Part shown: positions 1 through 8,444 of the stretch, piece after piece
Position numbering within the stretch: position 1 is the first letter of the stretch
How the letters are laid out: every line of letters begins with the position of its first letter
NCBI RefSeq assembly: GCF_007004135.1
Contig: NZ_VJMG01000056.1
Span: 1-55,484 of the forward strand
DNA: 55,484 nt
Origin: Affinirhizobium straminoryzae
GTDB taxonomy: Bacteria; Pseudomonadota; Alphaproteobacteria; Rhizobiales; Rhizobiaceae
Direction: 5' to 3'
Program-made: the position numbers and the translations under genes
Notes under the pieces: model-generated
What the model was told of the DNA's origin: nothing
The model's input: only the letters and a program-made list of their open reading frames with translations
The model's database searches: none

Positions 1-550
1 CGCCATCGCCCAGCGCCGGCAGCCGGCGCACCATGCCGCCGACCCGGTAGTCATAGGCCAGCGGCCAGCCATCGGCGCCCGCCACCACGCTCACCCGGTC
101 GGGCCTCAGCAGATGCAGTTCCCGCACCGGACCGGCCACCGACAGTCCCTCGACATAGGCATTGCCGGAGAGCAGCAGATGGCCGAACAGCGCCTCCAGG
201 AAATCGGGCCCCGCCATGCGCGGGTTGGGCCGCGCCATCAGCGTGAGCGCCGGATGCGCCGACAGCTCCCGCTCCCCGCCATAGGCCAGCCAAGGCACCG
301 ATGCGGCGGCTTCGGCAATCATGCGGATCGACCGGTAGACCACGGGATTGCGCATCATGCCGGCCCGCGCCAGCGCCGCATAGGAGCGGCCGGACCAGTG
401 TGCGGCCCCCTCGCCGGAGAGGATGGCGAGACCGGCCGTCTGCGCCTTGCGCTCCGAACCGCGACCGGGCTCCCGCAGGGAGCCGGCAGGCAGGGCCGTG
501 GCAAGGCGTTCCGCCGCAGCACGCCGCGGCAGGCGAAAAGGCATCTTCAT
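1..550 (-). CDS. Phage/GTA portal protein, HK97 type (3' end outside window)
   Basis: Read on the minus strand, an open frame starts at ATG 548-550 (MKMPFRLPRRAAAERL) and runs off the left edge, giving 183 codons. The stretch around residues 45-95 (GEGAAHWSGRSYAALARAG, then NPVVYRSIRMIAEAAASVPW) is the conserved start of HK97-family portal proteins (COG4695), which form the dodecameric ring through which DNA is packaged into the capsid. It lies downstream of a large terminase on the same strand, the usual order in head modules and gene transfer agents. The overlapping frame at 51-695 is a shadow. The C-terminal part is missing only because the window ends. Confidence 0.82.
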   Translation of the reverse strand, partial: MKMPFRLPRRAAAERLATALPAGSLREPGRGSERKAQTAGLAILSGEGAAHWSGRSYAALARAGMMRNPVVYRSIRMIAEAAASVPWLAYGGERELSAHPALTLMARPNPRMAGPDFLEALFGHLLLSGNAYVEGLSVAGPVRELHLLRPDRVSVVAGADGWPLAYDYRVGGMVRRLPALGDG

Positions 551-808
551 GGGCAGCGATCCTTTGCAGGGCGCGCAGGGCAAAAACCTCCGCCCGAGGG
601 GCGGATGGCATGGCGCGCAGAGGTTCAGAGTTCAGGAATCCCGAAGGTGACGGTCGACGTCCAGCCTCCCGGAAAGGAAAGAGGAGCACACGCATGCATC
701 CGGAATGCCCGCACGGTCATGTGGCCGTTCGCAACAGGCCGTCGCGGAGGCGCGCATCCGGGCAGGCGACAGGACGCCCGCCCGAAGGGTTTCAGCGCCG
801 ATTGCCGC
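551..808. other. Gap between portal and endolysin genes, no gene seen
   Basis: These 258 bases hold no convincing ORF. Long open frames exist on both strands, but they are out of phase with the neighbours, rich in Arg/Gly/Pro and resemble no known protein, as expected of random frames in GC-rich DNA. No clear ribosome binding site for the portal ATG at 550 is visible. Confidence 0.4.
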
Positions 809-1456
809 TCAGGCAGCCTTGGTATAGCTGATCGCCGCGTAGAACGTCCGCGCATAGGCCGCGATGTCATCGGCCCGGTCCAGGCGGTTGATGATCTGGC
901 GCGCCCCGCGCCAGTCCTCCACTGATCCGTTGAAGAAATCGGCCAGTTTCTTGCCGGTGAAGCGACCATGAATCATACCATCGAACAGGATGTGCACGGC
1001 CACATCGTCTTCGAGCGCCTTGTCCGGATCGTTCTCGATGCCATAGGTGCGGTAATTGTTGCGGCCGGTGATCTGCACCAGACCGCGCCCGCGATAGCGC
1101 CAGCCATCACCGCTGGCCTCGTCGCCATTTCCCATGCGATTGGCATAGGCCCGATTGGCGATCTTTTGCGGGTTGCGCTGGCAGGCCTGCGCATCGGCCG
1201 GCGAAAAATACTTCGGAAACACCTTCAGCAGCCCTTCTGCGCGATAATTGAGGTTTTCCTGCACCGGCTGCATGGCCGCACCCGTCTCATGATAGGCGGT
1301 GGCGAGTGCATAGGCCAGCCAGCGGTCGTCTTCGTCGGCGTGGCTTTTCAGCCAATAGGTGATGATCGCCTCCAGCCCGTCGCCCTGGGCAGGCGTCATG
1401 CCCTTGGCGAACAGCTTTTGCGTCACCTGATCGAAGAAAAACACCGTATTGATCAT
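809..1456 (-). CDS. GH19 endolysin (chitinase class I-like lysozyme)
   Basis: A 215-residue protein of glycoside hydrolase family 19 (COG3179), the fold used by many phage endolysins to cut peptidoglycan. Residues 48-60 (AYALATAYHETGA) carry the catalytic glutamate (E57), and residues 121-135 (YRGRGLVQITGRNNY) are the hallmark substrate-cleft segment. There is no signal peptide, so export would need a holin, lysis or another route. It sits on the same strand as the terminase and portal genes and between them, an unusual place for a lysis gene. The start at ATG 1456 is the only one that keeps the full N-terminal helix. Family is clear; its role here (particle release or remnant) is inference. 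Confidence 0.85.
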   Translation of the reverse strand: MINTVFFFDQVTQKLFAKGMTPAQGDGLEAIITYWLKSHADEDDRWLAYALATAYHETGAAMQPVQENLNYRAEGLLKVFPKYFSPADAQACQRNPQKIANRAYANRMGNGDEASGDGWRYRGRGLVQITGRNNYRTYGIENDPDKALEDDVAVHILFDGMIHGRFTGKKLADFFNGSVEDWRGARQIINRLDRADDIAAYARTFYAAISYTKAA

Positions 1457-1784
1457 GAATTCCCTCTCTTTCTGCTTGGCCTCATGCCCCGACAGACGGC
1501 CGTCCCCTGCCGCAGCCTTATGATGCCACAGCCAAGGCGCAATGCACGCGCTTTATTCTTGCCTTTTACTTGAAAGTCCTGTTTCCGCACAAAATCCGGC
1601 CGGGATGCTGCATCGCACCATGCCGCCAAGCCCTTCAATCGATTTTAAATTTAGCTAATCGGTTTAGACGCCGGGCGCCCTCTTTACTTTCCGCTAACGC
1701 TGTGGAACCAAACGATCACGGGGATGTTATTGCACCCGCAACGCTTGGACCACCTCTGGCCCTCTCTGGAAGGAGATCATGATC
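1457..1784. other. Intergenic region upstream of endolysin and small ORF
   Basis: About 330 bases separate the divergent endolysin gene and the small plus-strand ORF at 1785. It includes an AT-richer stretch near 1630-1690 that could hold promoters for either direction. I cannot assign precise -35/-10 boxes. The predicted frames through it are not protein-like. Confidence 0.35.
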
Positions 1785-1919
1785 ATGCAGCAGCCCGTGA
1801 CCGCCGCCGCCAATGCCACGACCCCGAAGCAGCAGATCCCCCAGCATTTGGTCGAGCGCCTGGAATCCGAGTGGAAGCAGATGCGCGATGCAGCACCCAC
1901 CCCGGCCAAGGCCCGCTGA
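1785..1919 (+). CDS. Small hypothetical protein, 44 residues
   Basis: A short ORF begins at ATG 1785 (MQQPVTAAANATTPKQQ) and stops at TGA 1917-1919. AGGAG at 1771-1775 sits nine bases upstream, a near-ideal ribosome binding site; an in-frame ATG at 1779 lies too close to it. The product is Gln/Ala-rich at the N-terminus with a short amphipathic stretch (IPQHLVERLESEWKQMRDA), no membrane segment and no recognised domain. It is encoded opposite to the surrounding head genes, so it probably has its own transcript. Coding status rests on the ribosome binding site and plausible composition only. Confidence 0.5.
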   Translation: MQQPVTAAANATTPKQQIPQHLVERLESEWKQMRDAAPTPAKAR

Positions 1920-2124
1920 TCCCCTTTTCGTTCCCGGCCGGAGGCAGGCCCTGCCTCTGCGCCTTATGCCTGGCCTCGTGAACAGCCATCGTCCCTGTCG
2001 CGGCAAGGCAGCCGGATAATCGCCGGGCGCCGCCGCGGCTAACGCTTGTCAACGCTCCCTGGCATCTGCACGAAACGCGCCGGCCCACGAGGCGGGACGT
2101 GTTGTTTCTGACACAAGCGCCCCA

Positions 2125-3552
2125 TTAAAGCCCACGAACACGCGGCTCCGCCTGCCCCTCCAGCAGCAGCGCCGTCAGCGCCCAGACCAGCGCATCGAGC
2201 CGGTCCGGAGAGCGCCCACCGGACAGCCCATCGGGGCCGAAATCGCACATCTGGTCTTCCAGTTCCACGAAGCGGCCGGCATGGGCCACCCGTCCCTGCT
2301 CGTAAAGCGCCGCCACCGGCTCGGCCCGCAGATATTTTCCACGCGTGGCCCGCACCTGCGTCAGCGGCAGGGTCTCGTCGACGCTGCGCAGCATCGCCGC
2401 CACCATCTCGCCGCCCTGGTTCACCTCGGCCACCACCCGGTCGGCGGCGAAGCGACGGAAGGCTTTCACCACCGCCTGCGCCCAGCCGGCGGGGCTCAAG
2501 CCCTCGACCGAGCAATCGGCCAGCACCACCGCCCGCCCGCCCGTTTCAAGCCCGGCCACCACGATGCCGCAGCAGGATGTTGCGCCCTGCCCGGAGGGCG
2601 GATCGACCGCCACCACGATGCGCCGAAGGGCCCCGGCAAAGCGGATGACCAGCGCCTCCAGATCGGCACGCTTCCACAGCCCGTCGCTGCGGTCCTCGAT
2701 CAGTTCGCCCTCCAGTTCCTGCCGGCCGAGCCGCGTTCCGCGATACCGCTCCTCCAGCGCGGTGAGAAAGCCCGGCGCCAGATGCTCGGCATTGTCGCGG
2801 GTGGCAATCTTCACCAGCCGTGTGGCGGGATCGGCGATCAGCCGCTTCAGCACCGGCACCGGCCGCGGTGTCGTCGTCACCAGTTGGCGCGGTGCGGTCC
2901 CCAGCCGAAGGCCGAACTGCAGCATGTCAAAGGTGTCTTCCGCATGCTTCCACTTCGCCAGCTCGTCGCACCAGGCGAAGTGAAACTGCGGCCCGCGCAG
3001 GCTTTCCGGATCCTCCGAGGAAAAGATCTGGGCCACCGCCCCGGTCGGCCAGACCAGCCGGCGGCGGGAAATCTCGAAATCCGGCGCAAGCCGCCCGGCA
3101 ATCCGGCAAATGCCGGAGACGCCATCGATCATCACCTCGCGGGCATCGCCCAGCGTTTCCGCAACCAGCGCAATGCGCAGGTCGGAGCGGGGAGATGCCG
3201 TTGCAAGCCCATGAACCCATTCGGCGCCGGCGCGTGTCTTGCCGGAGCCGCGCCCGCCCATCACCAGCCAGGTGCGCCAGTCGCCGGCTGGCGGCTTCTG
3301 CTCGGCGCGCCCTGCAAGCGTCCAGCTGCGGCAGAGACGCCCGGCCTGACGCACCACCCGCTCCGGCAGTTCGAGGGCGCTCCGCTGCCGGTCTGGCGCC
3401 AGCGTATCAGGGACAGGCGCAACCAATGCCGAAGTCTGCGCCGCACCGTGCCGTGCACCACCCGCGCCAGATGCCGTGCCTTCGGCCTTCCGGTCCTCGC
3501 CAACATGCCTCATGCCGCCGGAAAACTCCTCAAGCACCGTTTTTGCTGACAT
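2125..3552 (-). CDS. Large terminase subunit, GTA/phage DNA-packaging ATPase-nuclease
   Basis: A 475-residue terminase (COG5323 type). Walker A is GGRGSGKT at about residues 99-106, Walker B ends in D196-E197 (FAWCDE), a TTT coupling motif is at 227-229, and the RNase H-like nuclease opens with VVAVDPP (D317). It would pump DNA into the capsid and cut it at headful. The start at ATG 3552 (MSAKTVLEE) overlaps the upstream gene by 23 bases; the next 50 residues are low complexity and family members are often nearer 430 residues, so the real start may lie further in. The upstream neighbour is a candidate small terminase and the downstream one is the portal, consistent with a GTA-like head module. 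Confidence 0.88.
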   Translation of the reverse strand: MSAKTVLEEFSGGMRHVGEDRKAEGTASGAGGARHGAAQTSALVAPVPDTLAPDRQRSALELPERVVRQAGRLCRSWTLAGRAEQKPPAGDWRTWLVMGGRGSGKTRAGAEWVHGLATASPRSDLRIALVAETLGDAREVMIDGVSGICRIAGRLAPDFEISRRRLVWPTGAVAQIFSSEDPESLRGPQFHFAWCDELAKWKHAEDTFDMLQFGLRLGTAPRQLVTTTPRPVPVLKRLIADPATRLVKIATRDNAEHLAPGFLTALEERYRGTRLGRQELEGELIEDRSDGLWKRADLEALVIRFAGALRRIVVAVDPPSGQGATSCCGIVVAGLETGGRAVVLADCSVEGLSPAGWAQAVVKAFRRFAADRVVAEVNQGGEMVAAMLRSVDETLPLTQVRATRGKYLRAEPVAALYEQGRVAHAGRFVELEDQMCDFGPDGLSGGRSPDRLDALVWALTALLLEGQAEPRVRGL

Positions 3553-4117
3553 CAGTGCCGTCTGGGTGGCCTGCGACGGGCGGTCCGGCCCCAGCCGCAC
3601 CGTGGCCGCCGTCGACAGGGCGGAAAGCGCCGTCATCGTCCTGTTTGCCGTCCATCTGCCAGCGCCGGAACAGTTCCGTTGCCCGTGCCTCGATAAGCTG
3701 CCGGACATCGCGCAGCGCCTCCTCAAATCCGGTTTCCTCGGCCCGCCTTTCGGCCTCTTCCGCGCGGTCGCGGGAGATCTGCCGCTGCAGGCTGTCCACC
3801 TTTTCCAGTGTCCTGACGATCAGCGACATGGCATCGGTCGCCGCCTTCAGGTCGGCGCGCGCCAGCTTCTGGGCTGCCTCGTCGCCCTCGGCCGCCTGCC
3901 GTTCGGCCTCGGCGCGCAGGGCACGGAAGGCGAGGAACTGCGCCCGCATCTCGCGCGTCATCTCGTTCAGCAGCAGCCGCAGATCTTCGGTGCCCGCCTC
4001 CGCATCCGCCGATTTCAATTCCAGCAGCACCGCATCGGCCTCGTCCGCCAGCCCCTGATCCGGTGCCAAAGCGAACAGACCGAACAGCGACACATCGATC
4101 TTTTCCAAGCCATCCAT
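3530..4117 (-). CDS. Hypothetical protein upstream of terminase, candidate small terminase
   Basis: A 195-residue, highly charged, helix-rich protein (MDGLEKIDVSLFG...). Residues from about 50 to 150 are rich in Glu, Arg and Ala with heptad-like spacing and probably form a long coiled coil. No catalytic motif is seen. Start chosen at ATG 4117 because AGGGAG lies about six bases upstream; a further in-frame ATG at 4168 lacks such a site. Position directly before the large terminase, with a short overlap, is where rhizobial GTA-like clusters carry their DNA-recognition or small terminase protein. That function is inferred from position and helical character only. Confidence 0.65.
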   Translation of the reverse strand: MDGLEKIDVSLFGLFALAPDQGLADEADAVLLELKSADAEAGTEDLRLLLNEMTREMRAQFLAFRALRAEAERQAAEGDEAAQKLARADLKAATDAMSLIVRTLEKVDSLQRQISRDRAEEAERRAEETGFEEALRDVRQLIEARATELFRRWQMDGKQDDDGAFRPVDGGHGAAGAGPPVAGHPDGTDVSKNGA

Positions 4118-4216
4118 GCGTCTCTCCCTGTCCCGCCGGGCCTTTCCTTCATCCAAAGGCTCCGCCACGCCGGGATGTGTCCCGCGCGCAAAAAGTCCCG
4201 CCTTGCATGTCCGGAT

Positions 4217-4256
4217 AAAAAAACGGCCCCAGGTTCGTGACAGAACCGTGAGGCCG
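4217..4256 (-). terminator. Rho-independent terminator of the glycosyltransferase gene
   Basis: On the minus strand CGGCC (4252-4256) pairs with GGCCG (4224-4228), an inner GGTTC/GAACC pair extends the stem, and seven T residues (4223-4217) follow. It lies about 100 bases past the stop at 4356 and separates that gene from the head module. Confidence 0.75.
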
Positions 4257-4355
4257 CAGACTGGAAGTTATCGCACCGGCGTCGCCGCCAGTCGCAATTC
4301 TTCGACTATGCAGAGATCATGTCACAGCGCCGTCACGCCGTCAAGGATTATTTTC

Positions 4356-6068
4356 CTATATCGCTGCATTTTCCGAACGCGCGGCGGCGGCGGCGGAAAT
4401 TCCCACCGCTGCCGAAACCGGATGCTCCGCCCCGCCACCGTGCCCGTGCAACCGGGTGGCGTCCGCAGGCGCGTGCAGTCGATCCGGCGCCGCAACCCGG
4501 ATCTCCAGCTGCGGCAGGCCGAGCGGGATCACGCCCGCATCCCGCGCCAGAAGGCCAAAACCTTCGGTGTCGATCAGGTGGCGGTAGGGCCGCTCGGGAA
4601 ACAGCAGGCCGGCCCGGTGGCAATCGGCATCGACCATCAGCATCGCCCCGCCCACGCCGTGCAGCGGCACCGTGTCCAGGTAGCGCAGATCGTCCAGATG
4701 ACGGCGGAAAGTCCCGCGGCGCGGCGGCTGCAGCAGCCCTTGGCGCACATGGCCGTAGAAATCCGCGCGCGTCGGCTCGGCGATCGTCAGAAAGGAGCCC
4801 GCGTCGGCGCTTGGCCCGCCGTGGTCGTGCACGGCATGCGGCACCGCGATCCGCCCCCCGGCTGCCCTCAGCCGCGCCACGATGTCCGGCGGATAGTCCG
4901 TGACGCCGGTGCCGATCCACAGCACCCGGTCATGGCGATCCGTCAGCGTCTGCGCCAGCAGCGCGTTACGGGTAGCCGCCAGCCTTGCCAGCGCGCCGCG
5001 TCTGCCCCGCACCGGCCCATAAGACCTGCGACCGGTCCTGACGATGCCCGCCGACGCGAACCGGCTGCCATGTCGCGCGATGAAGGTCTCGAGCACATCG
5101 GAGATCTCGTCACGGCCGCCGACCTGCCCGAACCAAAGATGCAGCCGTTCACGCGGATGGCCGAGCGCCAGCAGGCCTTCGCAAAAGCGCAATAGCTGTG
5201 GCTCGGCCTTGCCCATGGGAACGAGCACGAGCAGATGATCGTCATCGGAGGCTTTTTGCGGTGCGCGCTGCAGCCGCGCCCTGTCGAGCCCCGCAAGCAT
5301 GCGCTCCGGGTCAAGGCGCGGGCCGCCGAACAGGCGGTCGCCCAGCTGCCGCAGACGCGCCACCTTGCGCGGCCACCAGTGCTGGCGGCTGCGCGGATAC
5401 CAGCTGCCCTTCCACAGATGGGTGGAAAGCGTCAGGTGCCCATAGGGTCCGTGGCGCGCACCGCCGGAGGGCTTGCCATGCACATCGATATCGGCAAACA
5501 GGCCGCAGGCATTCAGCGCCAGACCATCGGGATCGGCATAGTCGCGCACGGCTGCCGTCAGAACCAGCGGCCCGGTCGTTTCCAGAACATCGCCGTGCCG
5601 GCGCTCCGCCATCCGGCGGCAGAGATCGGTCACCATGTCCCAGAACGGATGCCCCGGCGGGCTTGCCATCGTGCCGTTGAACCACAGGCGGTCGAGCCCG
5701 CGCACCAGCGCCGGCTGCCAGTGGCGCGCCGGCTCCTCGCACAGGATTACCCGCGGATCCCCCGCAAGCGGCTCCAGCGAGGCAAGACAGCGCGTATCGA
5801 CATCGGCATAGAGGCCGCCGAACCGTTGAAGGATGCAATAGCGGGCAAGATCCGCCCGTTGAACCGGCCGGGCATAGGACAGGTAGAGATCGAGAAGATC
5901 CGGCCTTTCCTGTTTAAAGAACGCCAGAAGATCGTCGTCGGTCCAGAACCGGTATTCCCAGCCTGGATTATGCGCGATCCAGCTTTGCGGATCGCCCATA
6001 TCCTCCGGCACCTTGCGCGTCTTCCAGGTCTGGTGAATGATCCGGGGGATACCGCAGGCAGACGTCAC
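4356..6068 (-). CDS. Two-domain glycosyltransferase: OCH1-like (GT32) plus Anp1-like (GT62)
   Basis: A 570-residue cytoplasmic protein. Residues 7-100 show an OCH1-type sugar transferase: IPRIIHQTWKT, ARYCILQRFGGLYADVD with the metal/nucleotide-sugar DxD at 89-91. Residues about 275-525 resemble the fungal-type Anp1/Mnn9 mannan-polymerase family: DHLLVLVPMGKAEPQLL, then VPLHGVGGAMLMVDADCHRA and DTEGFGLLARDAG. In the Anp1-like half the place of the acidic WxDxD motif reads WIGTGVTDYP (384-393), so this half may be inactive or altered. Start is GTG 6068, because an in-frame TGA lies just upstream and the first conserved residues follow at once. It is monocistronic, with its own promoter and terminator. 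A role in surface polysaccharide is inferred. Confidence 0.78.
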   Translation of the reverse strand: MTSACGIPRIIHQTWKTRKVPEDMGDPQSWIAHNPGWEYRFWTDDDLLAFFKQERPDLLDLYLSYARPVQRADLARYCILQRFGGLYADVDTRCLASLEPLAGDPRVILCEEPARHWQPALVRGLDRLWFNGTMASPPGHPFWDMVTDLCRRMAERRHGDVLETTGPLVLTAAVRDYADPDGLALNACGLFADIDVHGKPSGGARHGPYGHLTLSTHLWKGSWYPRSRQHWWPRKVARLRQLGDRLFGGPRLDPERMLAGLDRARLQRAPQKASDDDHLLVLVPMGKAEPQLLRFCEGLLALGHPRERLHLWFGQVGGRDEISDVLETFIARHGSRFASAGIVRTGRRSYGPVRGRRGALARLAATRNALLAQTLTDRHDRVLWIGTGVTDYPPDIVARLRAAGGRIAVPHAVHDHGGPSADAGSFLTIAEPTRADFYGHVRQGLLQPPRRGTFRRHLDDLRYLDTVPLHGVGGAMLMVDADCHRAGLLFPERPYRHLIDTEGFGLLARDAGVIPLGLPQLEIRVAAPDRLHAPADATRLHGHGGGAEHPVSAAVGISAAAAARSENAAI

Positions 6069-6126
6069 AATTCTTCATCCGGATCGGGCAGATAGGTCGA
6101 TGCGCCGTTCATCGACGCCTTGTCCC

Positions 6127-6156
6127 GCCATAAGGCGAATTCCGATATTTTGTCAA
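6127..6156 (-). promoter_or_regulatory. Candidate sigma-70 promoter of the glycosyltransferase gene
   Basis: On the minus strand TTGACA (6156-6151) is followed after 18 bases by TATGGC (6132-6127), about 58 bases before the GTG start. The -35 box is perfect, the -10 box weak. Confidence 0.4.
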
Positions 6157-6270
6157 TATTTTCACCGTTTCTCACGTGCCGCGCTCCGCCGTTCCCCGGC
6201 GCCTGCGGTCTTTGTTGAAACAAAACCGGTCGCCTGCGATTGAGATGGAAACAGGAGAAGGAGACGATCA

Positions 6271-6663
6271 ATGCATCAGTTCGAAGGCGGGTGCCTGTGC
6301 GGCCGGGTGCGGTTCGTGGCCAGCGGCGCGCCCTATCGCGTCGGCCTCTGTCACTGCCTCGATTGCCGCAAGCATCACGGCGCGTTGTTTCATGCCTCGG
6401 CGATCTTCCCGCAGAAGGCCGTCGCAGTCGAAGGGGAGACCGGCAGCTATGCCGGCCGCTTCTTCTGCCCGCATTGCGGATCGCCGGTCTTTGCCCGAAC
6501 CGGCGATGAGGTGGAGATCAACCTCGGCTCGCTCGACCAGCCGAACCAGGTTGCGCCCACCTACGAACTCTGGACCATCCGCCGCGAGGCCTTCCTGCCC
6601 GCGTTTCCCGGCCTGAAATCCTATCCCGGCAATCGCGAATCCAGCAGCCGGTCGGAGCCATAG
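6271..6663 (+). CDS. GFA-family zinc protein (glutathione-dependent formaldehyde-activating-like)
   Basis: A 130-residue protein of the GFA/CENP-V family (PF04828). Zinc-binding cysteines are at C8/C10 (GGCLCG), C27/C29/C32 (LCHCLDCRKHHG) and C65/C68 (CPHCGSP). Members bind glutathione and zinc; formaldehyde activation has been shown for only a few, so the substrate here is unknown. Start at ATG 6271 is supported by the purine-rich GGAGAAGGAGAC just upstream. It stands alone, convergent with selO and divergent from the glycosyltransferase gene. Confidence 0.85.
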   Translation: MHQFEGGCLCGRVRFVASGAPYRVGLCHCLDCRKHHGALFHASAIFPQKAVAVEGETGSYAGRFFCPHCGSPVFARTGDEVEINLGSLDQPNQVAPTYELWTIRREAFLPAFPGLKSYPGNRESSSRSEP

Positions 6664-6699
6664 AACCGACCGCCGGCCGGCAAGGCGCGGTTTCGTCTC

Positions 6700-8196
6700 T
6701 CACGTCCCGCAAAAGGTCCGCAGCACCCGTTCCTCGTCCTTCGGCGCCTGCGTGTAGTCGGCAAACTCCGGGCGGTCGTTGTAGGGATCGGAGACGGCCT
6801 CCAGCAGGCGCTGGAAGGGGGCAAGATCACCCTCGGTCGCGGCCACAATCGCCTCCTCGATGCGGTGGTTGCGGGGAATGAGCGCCGGGTTGGCGGCACG
6901 CATCAGGGCGGCCGGGCTTGCCGCCCCCTCGCCTGCCGGCTGGCGGCCCAGCCGTTCGCGCCACAGCGGCAGCCAGGCCTCCGCCTTCTGCCAGGGCGCA
7001 AAACCTTCCACGAAGGATGCCTCGGCGGCAAGGCGCGTCTCGCCGCCGGCAGCCTCCGCTTCCGCCAGTTTGGCAAGCCGGCGGAAGGTCAGGGTAAAAT
7101 CGGCGCGCCCCTCCTGCATGGCGGCCAGCAGCGTCTGCGCCAGCTCACCATCGCCGGGCTCCTCGGTGAAAAGCCCCAGTTTTTGGCGGAAGACGGCAAT
7201 CCACGCCGCCTGGAACTGTTCGCCAAAGGCCTTCAGCACGGCGTTCGCCGCCTCCACCGCCCGCTCCTCGTCGGCGTCCAGCAGCGGCAGCAGGCATTCC
7301 GCCAGCCGCGCCATGTTCCACTGGCCGATGCCCGGCTGGTTGCGATAGGCATAGCGTCCCTGCTGGTCGATCGAGGAAAACACCTTCATGTGGTCGTATT
7401 CATCGAGAAAGGCGCAAGGGCCGAAATCGATCGTTTCGCCGGAGATCGTCATGTTGTCGGTGTTCATCACACCGTGGATGAAGCCGACCCCCATCCACCT
7501 TGCAATCAGTTCCGCCTGCCGCGCCGCCACCCGCTGCAACAGGGCAAGGGCCGGTTTCTCCGCCCCCTCCAGATCGGGATAGTGCCGGGCGATCACGTAA
7601 TCCACCAGCTGTTGCACCGCCTCGTGATCGCCGCGGGCCGCAAAATACTGAAACGTGCCGACCCGCACATGGCTTGCCGCGACGCGGGTGAAGACGGCGC
7701 CGGGCAGCACGGTCTCGCGATAGACGGGATCGCCCGTCAGCACGGCGGCCAGCGCCCGCGTCGCGGGAATGCCAAGCGCCGCAAAGGCTTCGGACACGAT
7801 ATATTCCCTGAGCACCGGCCCGAGTGCCGCACGCCCGTCACCGCGACGGGAAAACGGCGTCGGGCCCGCCCCCTTCAGCTGGATGTCACGCCGCACGCCG
7901 TCGGCATCCACCACCTCGCCGAGCAGGATCGCCCGCCCATCCCCCAGCTGCGGCACGAAATTGCCGAACTGGTGGCCGGCATAGGCCATGGCCAGCGGCT
8001 GCGCCCCCGGCGGCAGCACGTTTCCGGAAAAAATTGCCGCAAGACGCCCGGCATCCGTTTCGTCAAGGTCGAGCCTAAGTTTTTTCGCAAGCGCCCCGTT
8101 GAAGGCGATCAGCACCGGGCCGGACACGGCTTCCGGATAGACGGACGCGAAAAAGCGGTCCGGCAGGCGTGCATAGGAATTATCGAAGGGAAACAA
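6700..8196 (-). CDS. selO: Protein adenylyltransferase SelO (YdiU family)
   Basis: SelO pseudokinases transfer AMP from ATP to Ser/Thr/Tyr of proteins, affecting redox homeostasis. Conserved pieces are FPFDNSYARLP at the N-terminus, MAYAGHQFGNFVPQLGDGRA, QLKGAGPTPFSRRGDGRA (ATP binding), GVMNTDNMTISGETIDFGPC (catalytic and metal-binding loop) and the C-terminal TFCGT. A TTG at 8194-8196 with AAGGAG seven bases upstream gives 498 residues, matching the usual 480-500. The longer frame to ATG 8352 adds an unconserved tail without a good binding site, so I prefer the TTG. Monocistronic, convergent with the GFA gene. Confidence 0.9.
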   Translation of the reverse strand: MFPFDNSYARLPDRFFASVYPEAVSGPVLIAFNGALAKKLRLDLDETDAGRLAAIFSGNVLPPGAQPLAMAYAGHQFGNFVPQLGDGRAILLGEVVDADGVRRDIQLKGAGPTPFSRRGDGRAALGPVLREYIVSEAFAALGIPATRALAAVLTGDPVYRETVLPGAVFTRVAASHVRVGTFQYFAARGDHEAVQQLVDYVIARHYPDLEGAEKPALALLQRVAARQAELIARWMGVGFIHGVMNTDNMTISGETIDFGPCAFLDEYDHMKVFSSIDQQGRYAYRNQPGIGQWNMARLAECLLPLLDADEERAVEAANAVLKAFGEQFQAAWIAVFRQKLGLFTEEPGDGELAQTLLAAMQEGRADFTLTFRRLAKLAEAEAAGGETRLAAEASFVEGFAPWQKAEAWLPLWRERLGRQPAGEGAASPAALMRAANPALIPRNHRIEEAIVAATEGDLAPFQRLLEAVSDPYNDRPEFADYTQAPKDEERVLRTFCGT

Positions 8197-8444
8197 AATC
8201 TTACTCCTTGCTGGATCGGCGTGCCGCCGGCATGCCCGCGATCCCGTGACCGCCAGCATAAGGGTCTCCTCCCCCAAACCGCAAGCGGTGAAAGAGGCTC
8301 CCGCCCCTGCCCATTCCGCAGGCATTTCCACCGCGGCAAGCCGCATTTTCAATCATTGCTGATACTGTGTTGTATATTAGCTACAGCCATATGAACCGCA
8401 CGCCCTAGATGCGATCCTGTTGCTCATGAAAGGGAAACGAGACA

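Noticed and set aside
6065..6271. Minus-strand ORF overlapping the glycosyltransferase start
   Set aside because: It contains the putative promoter and is otherwise unlike a protein.
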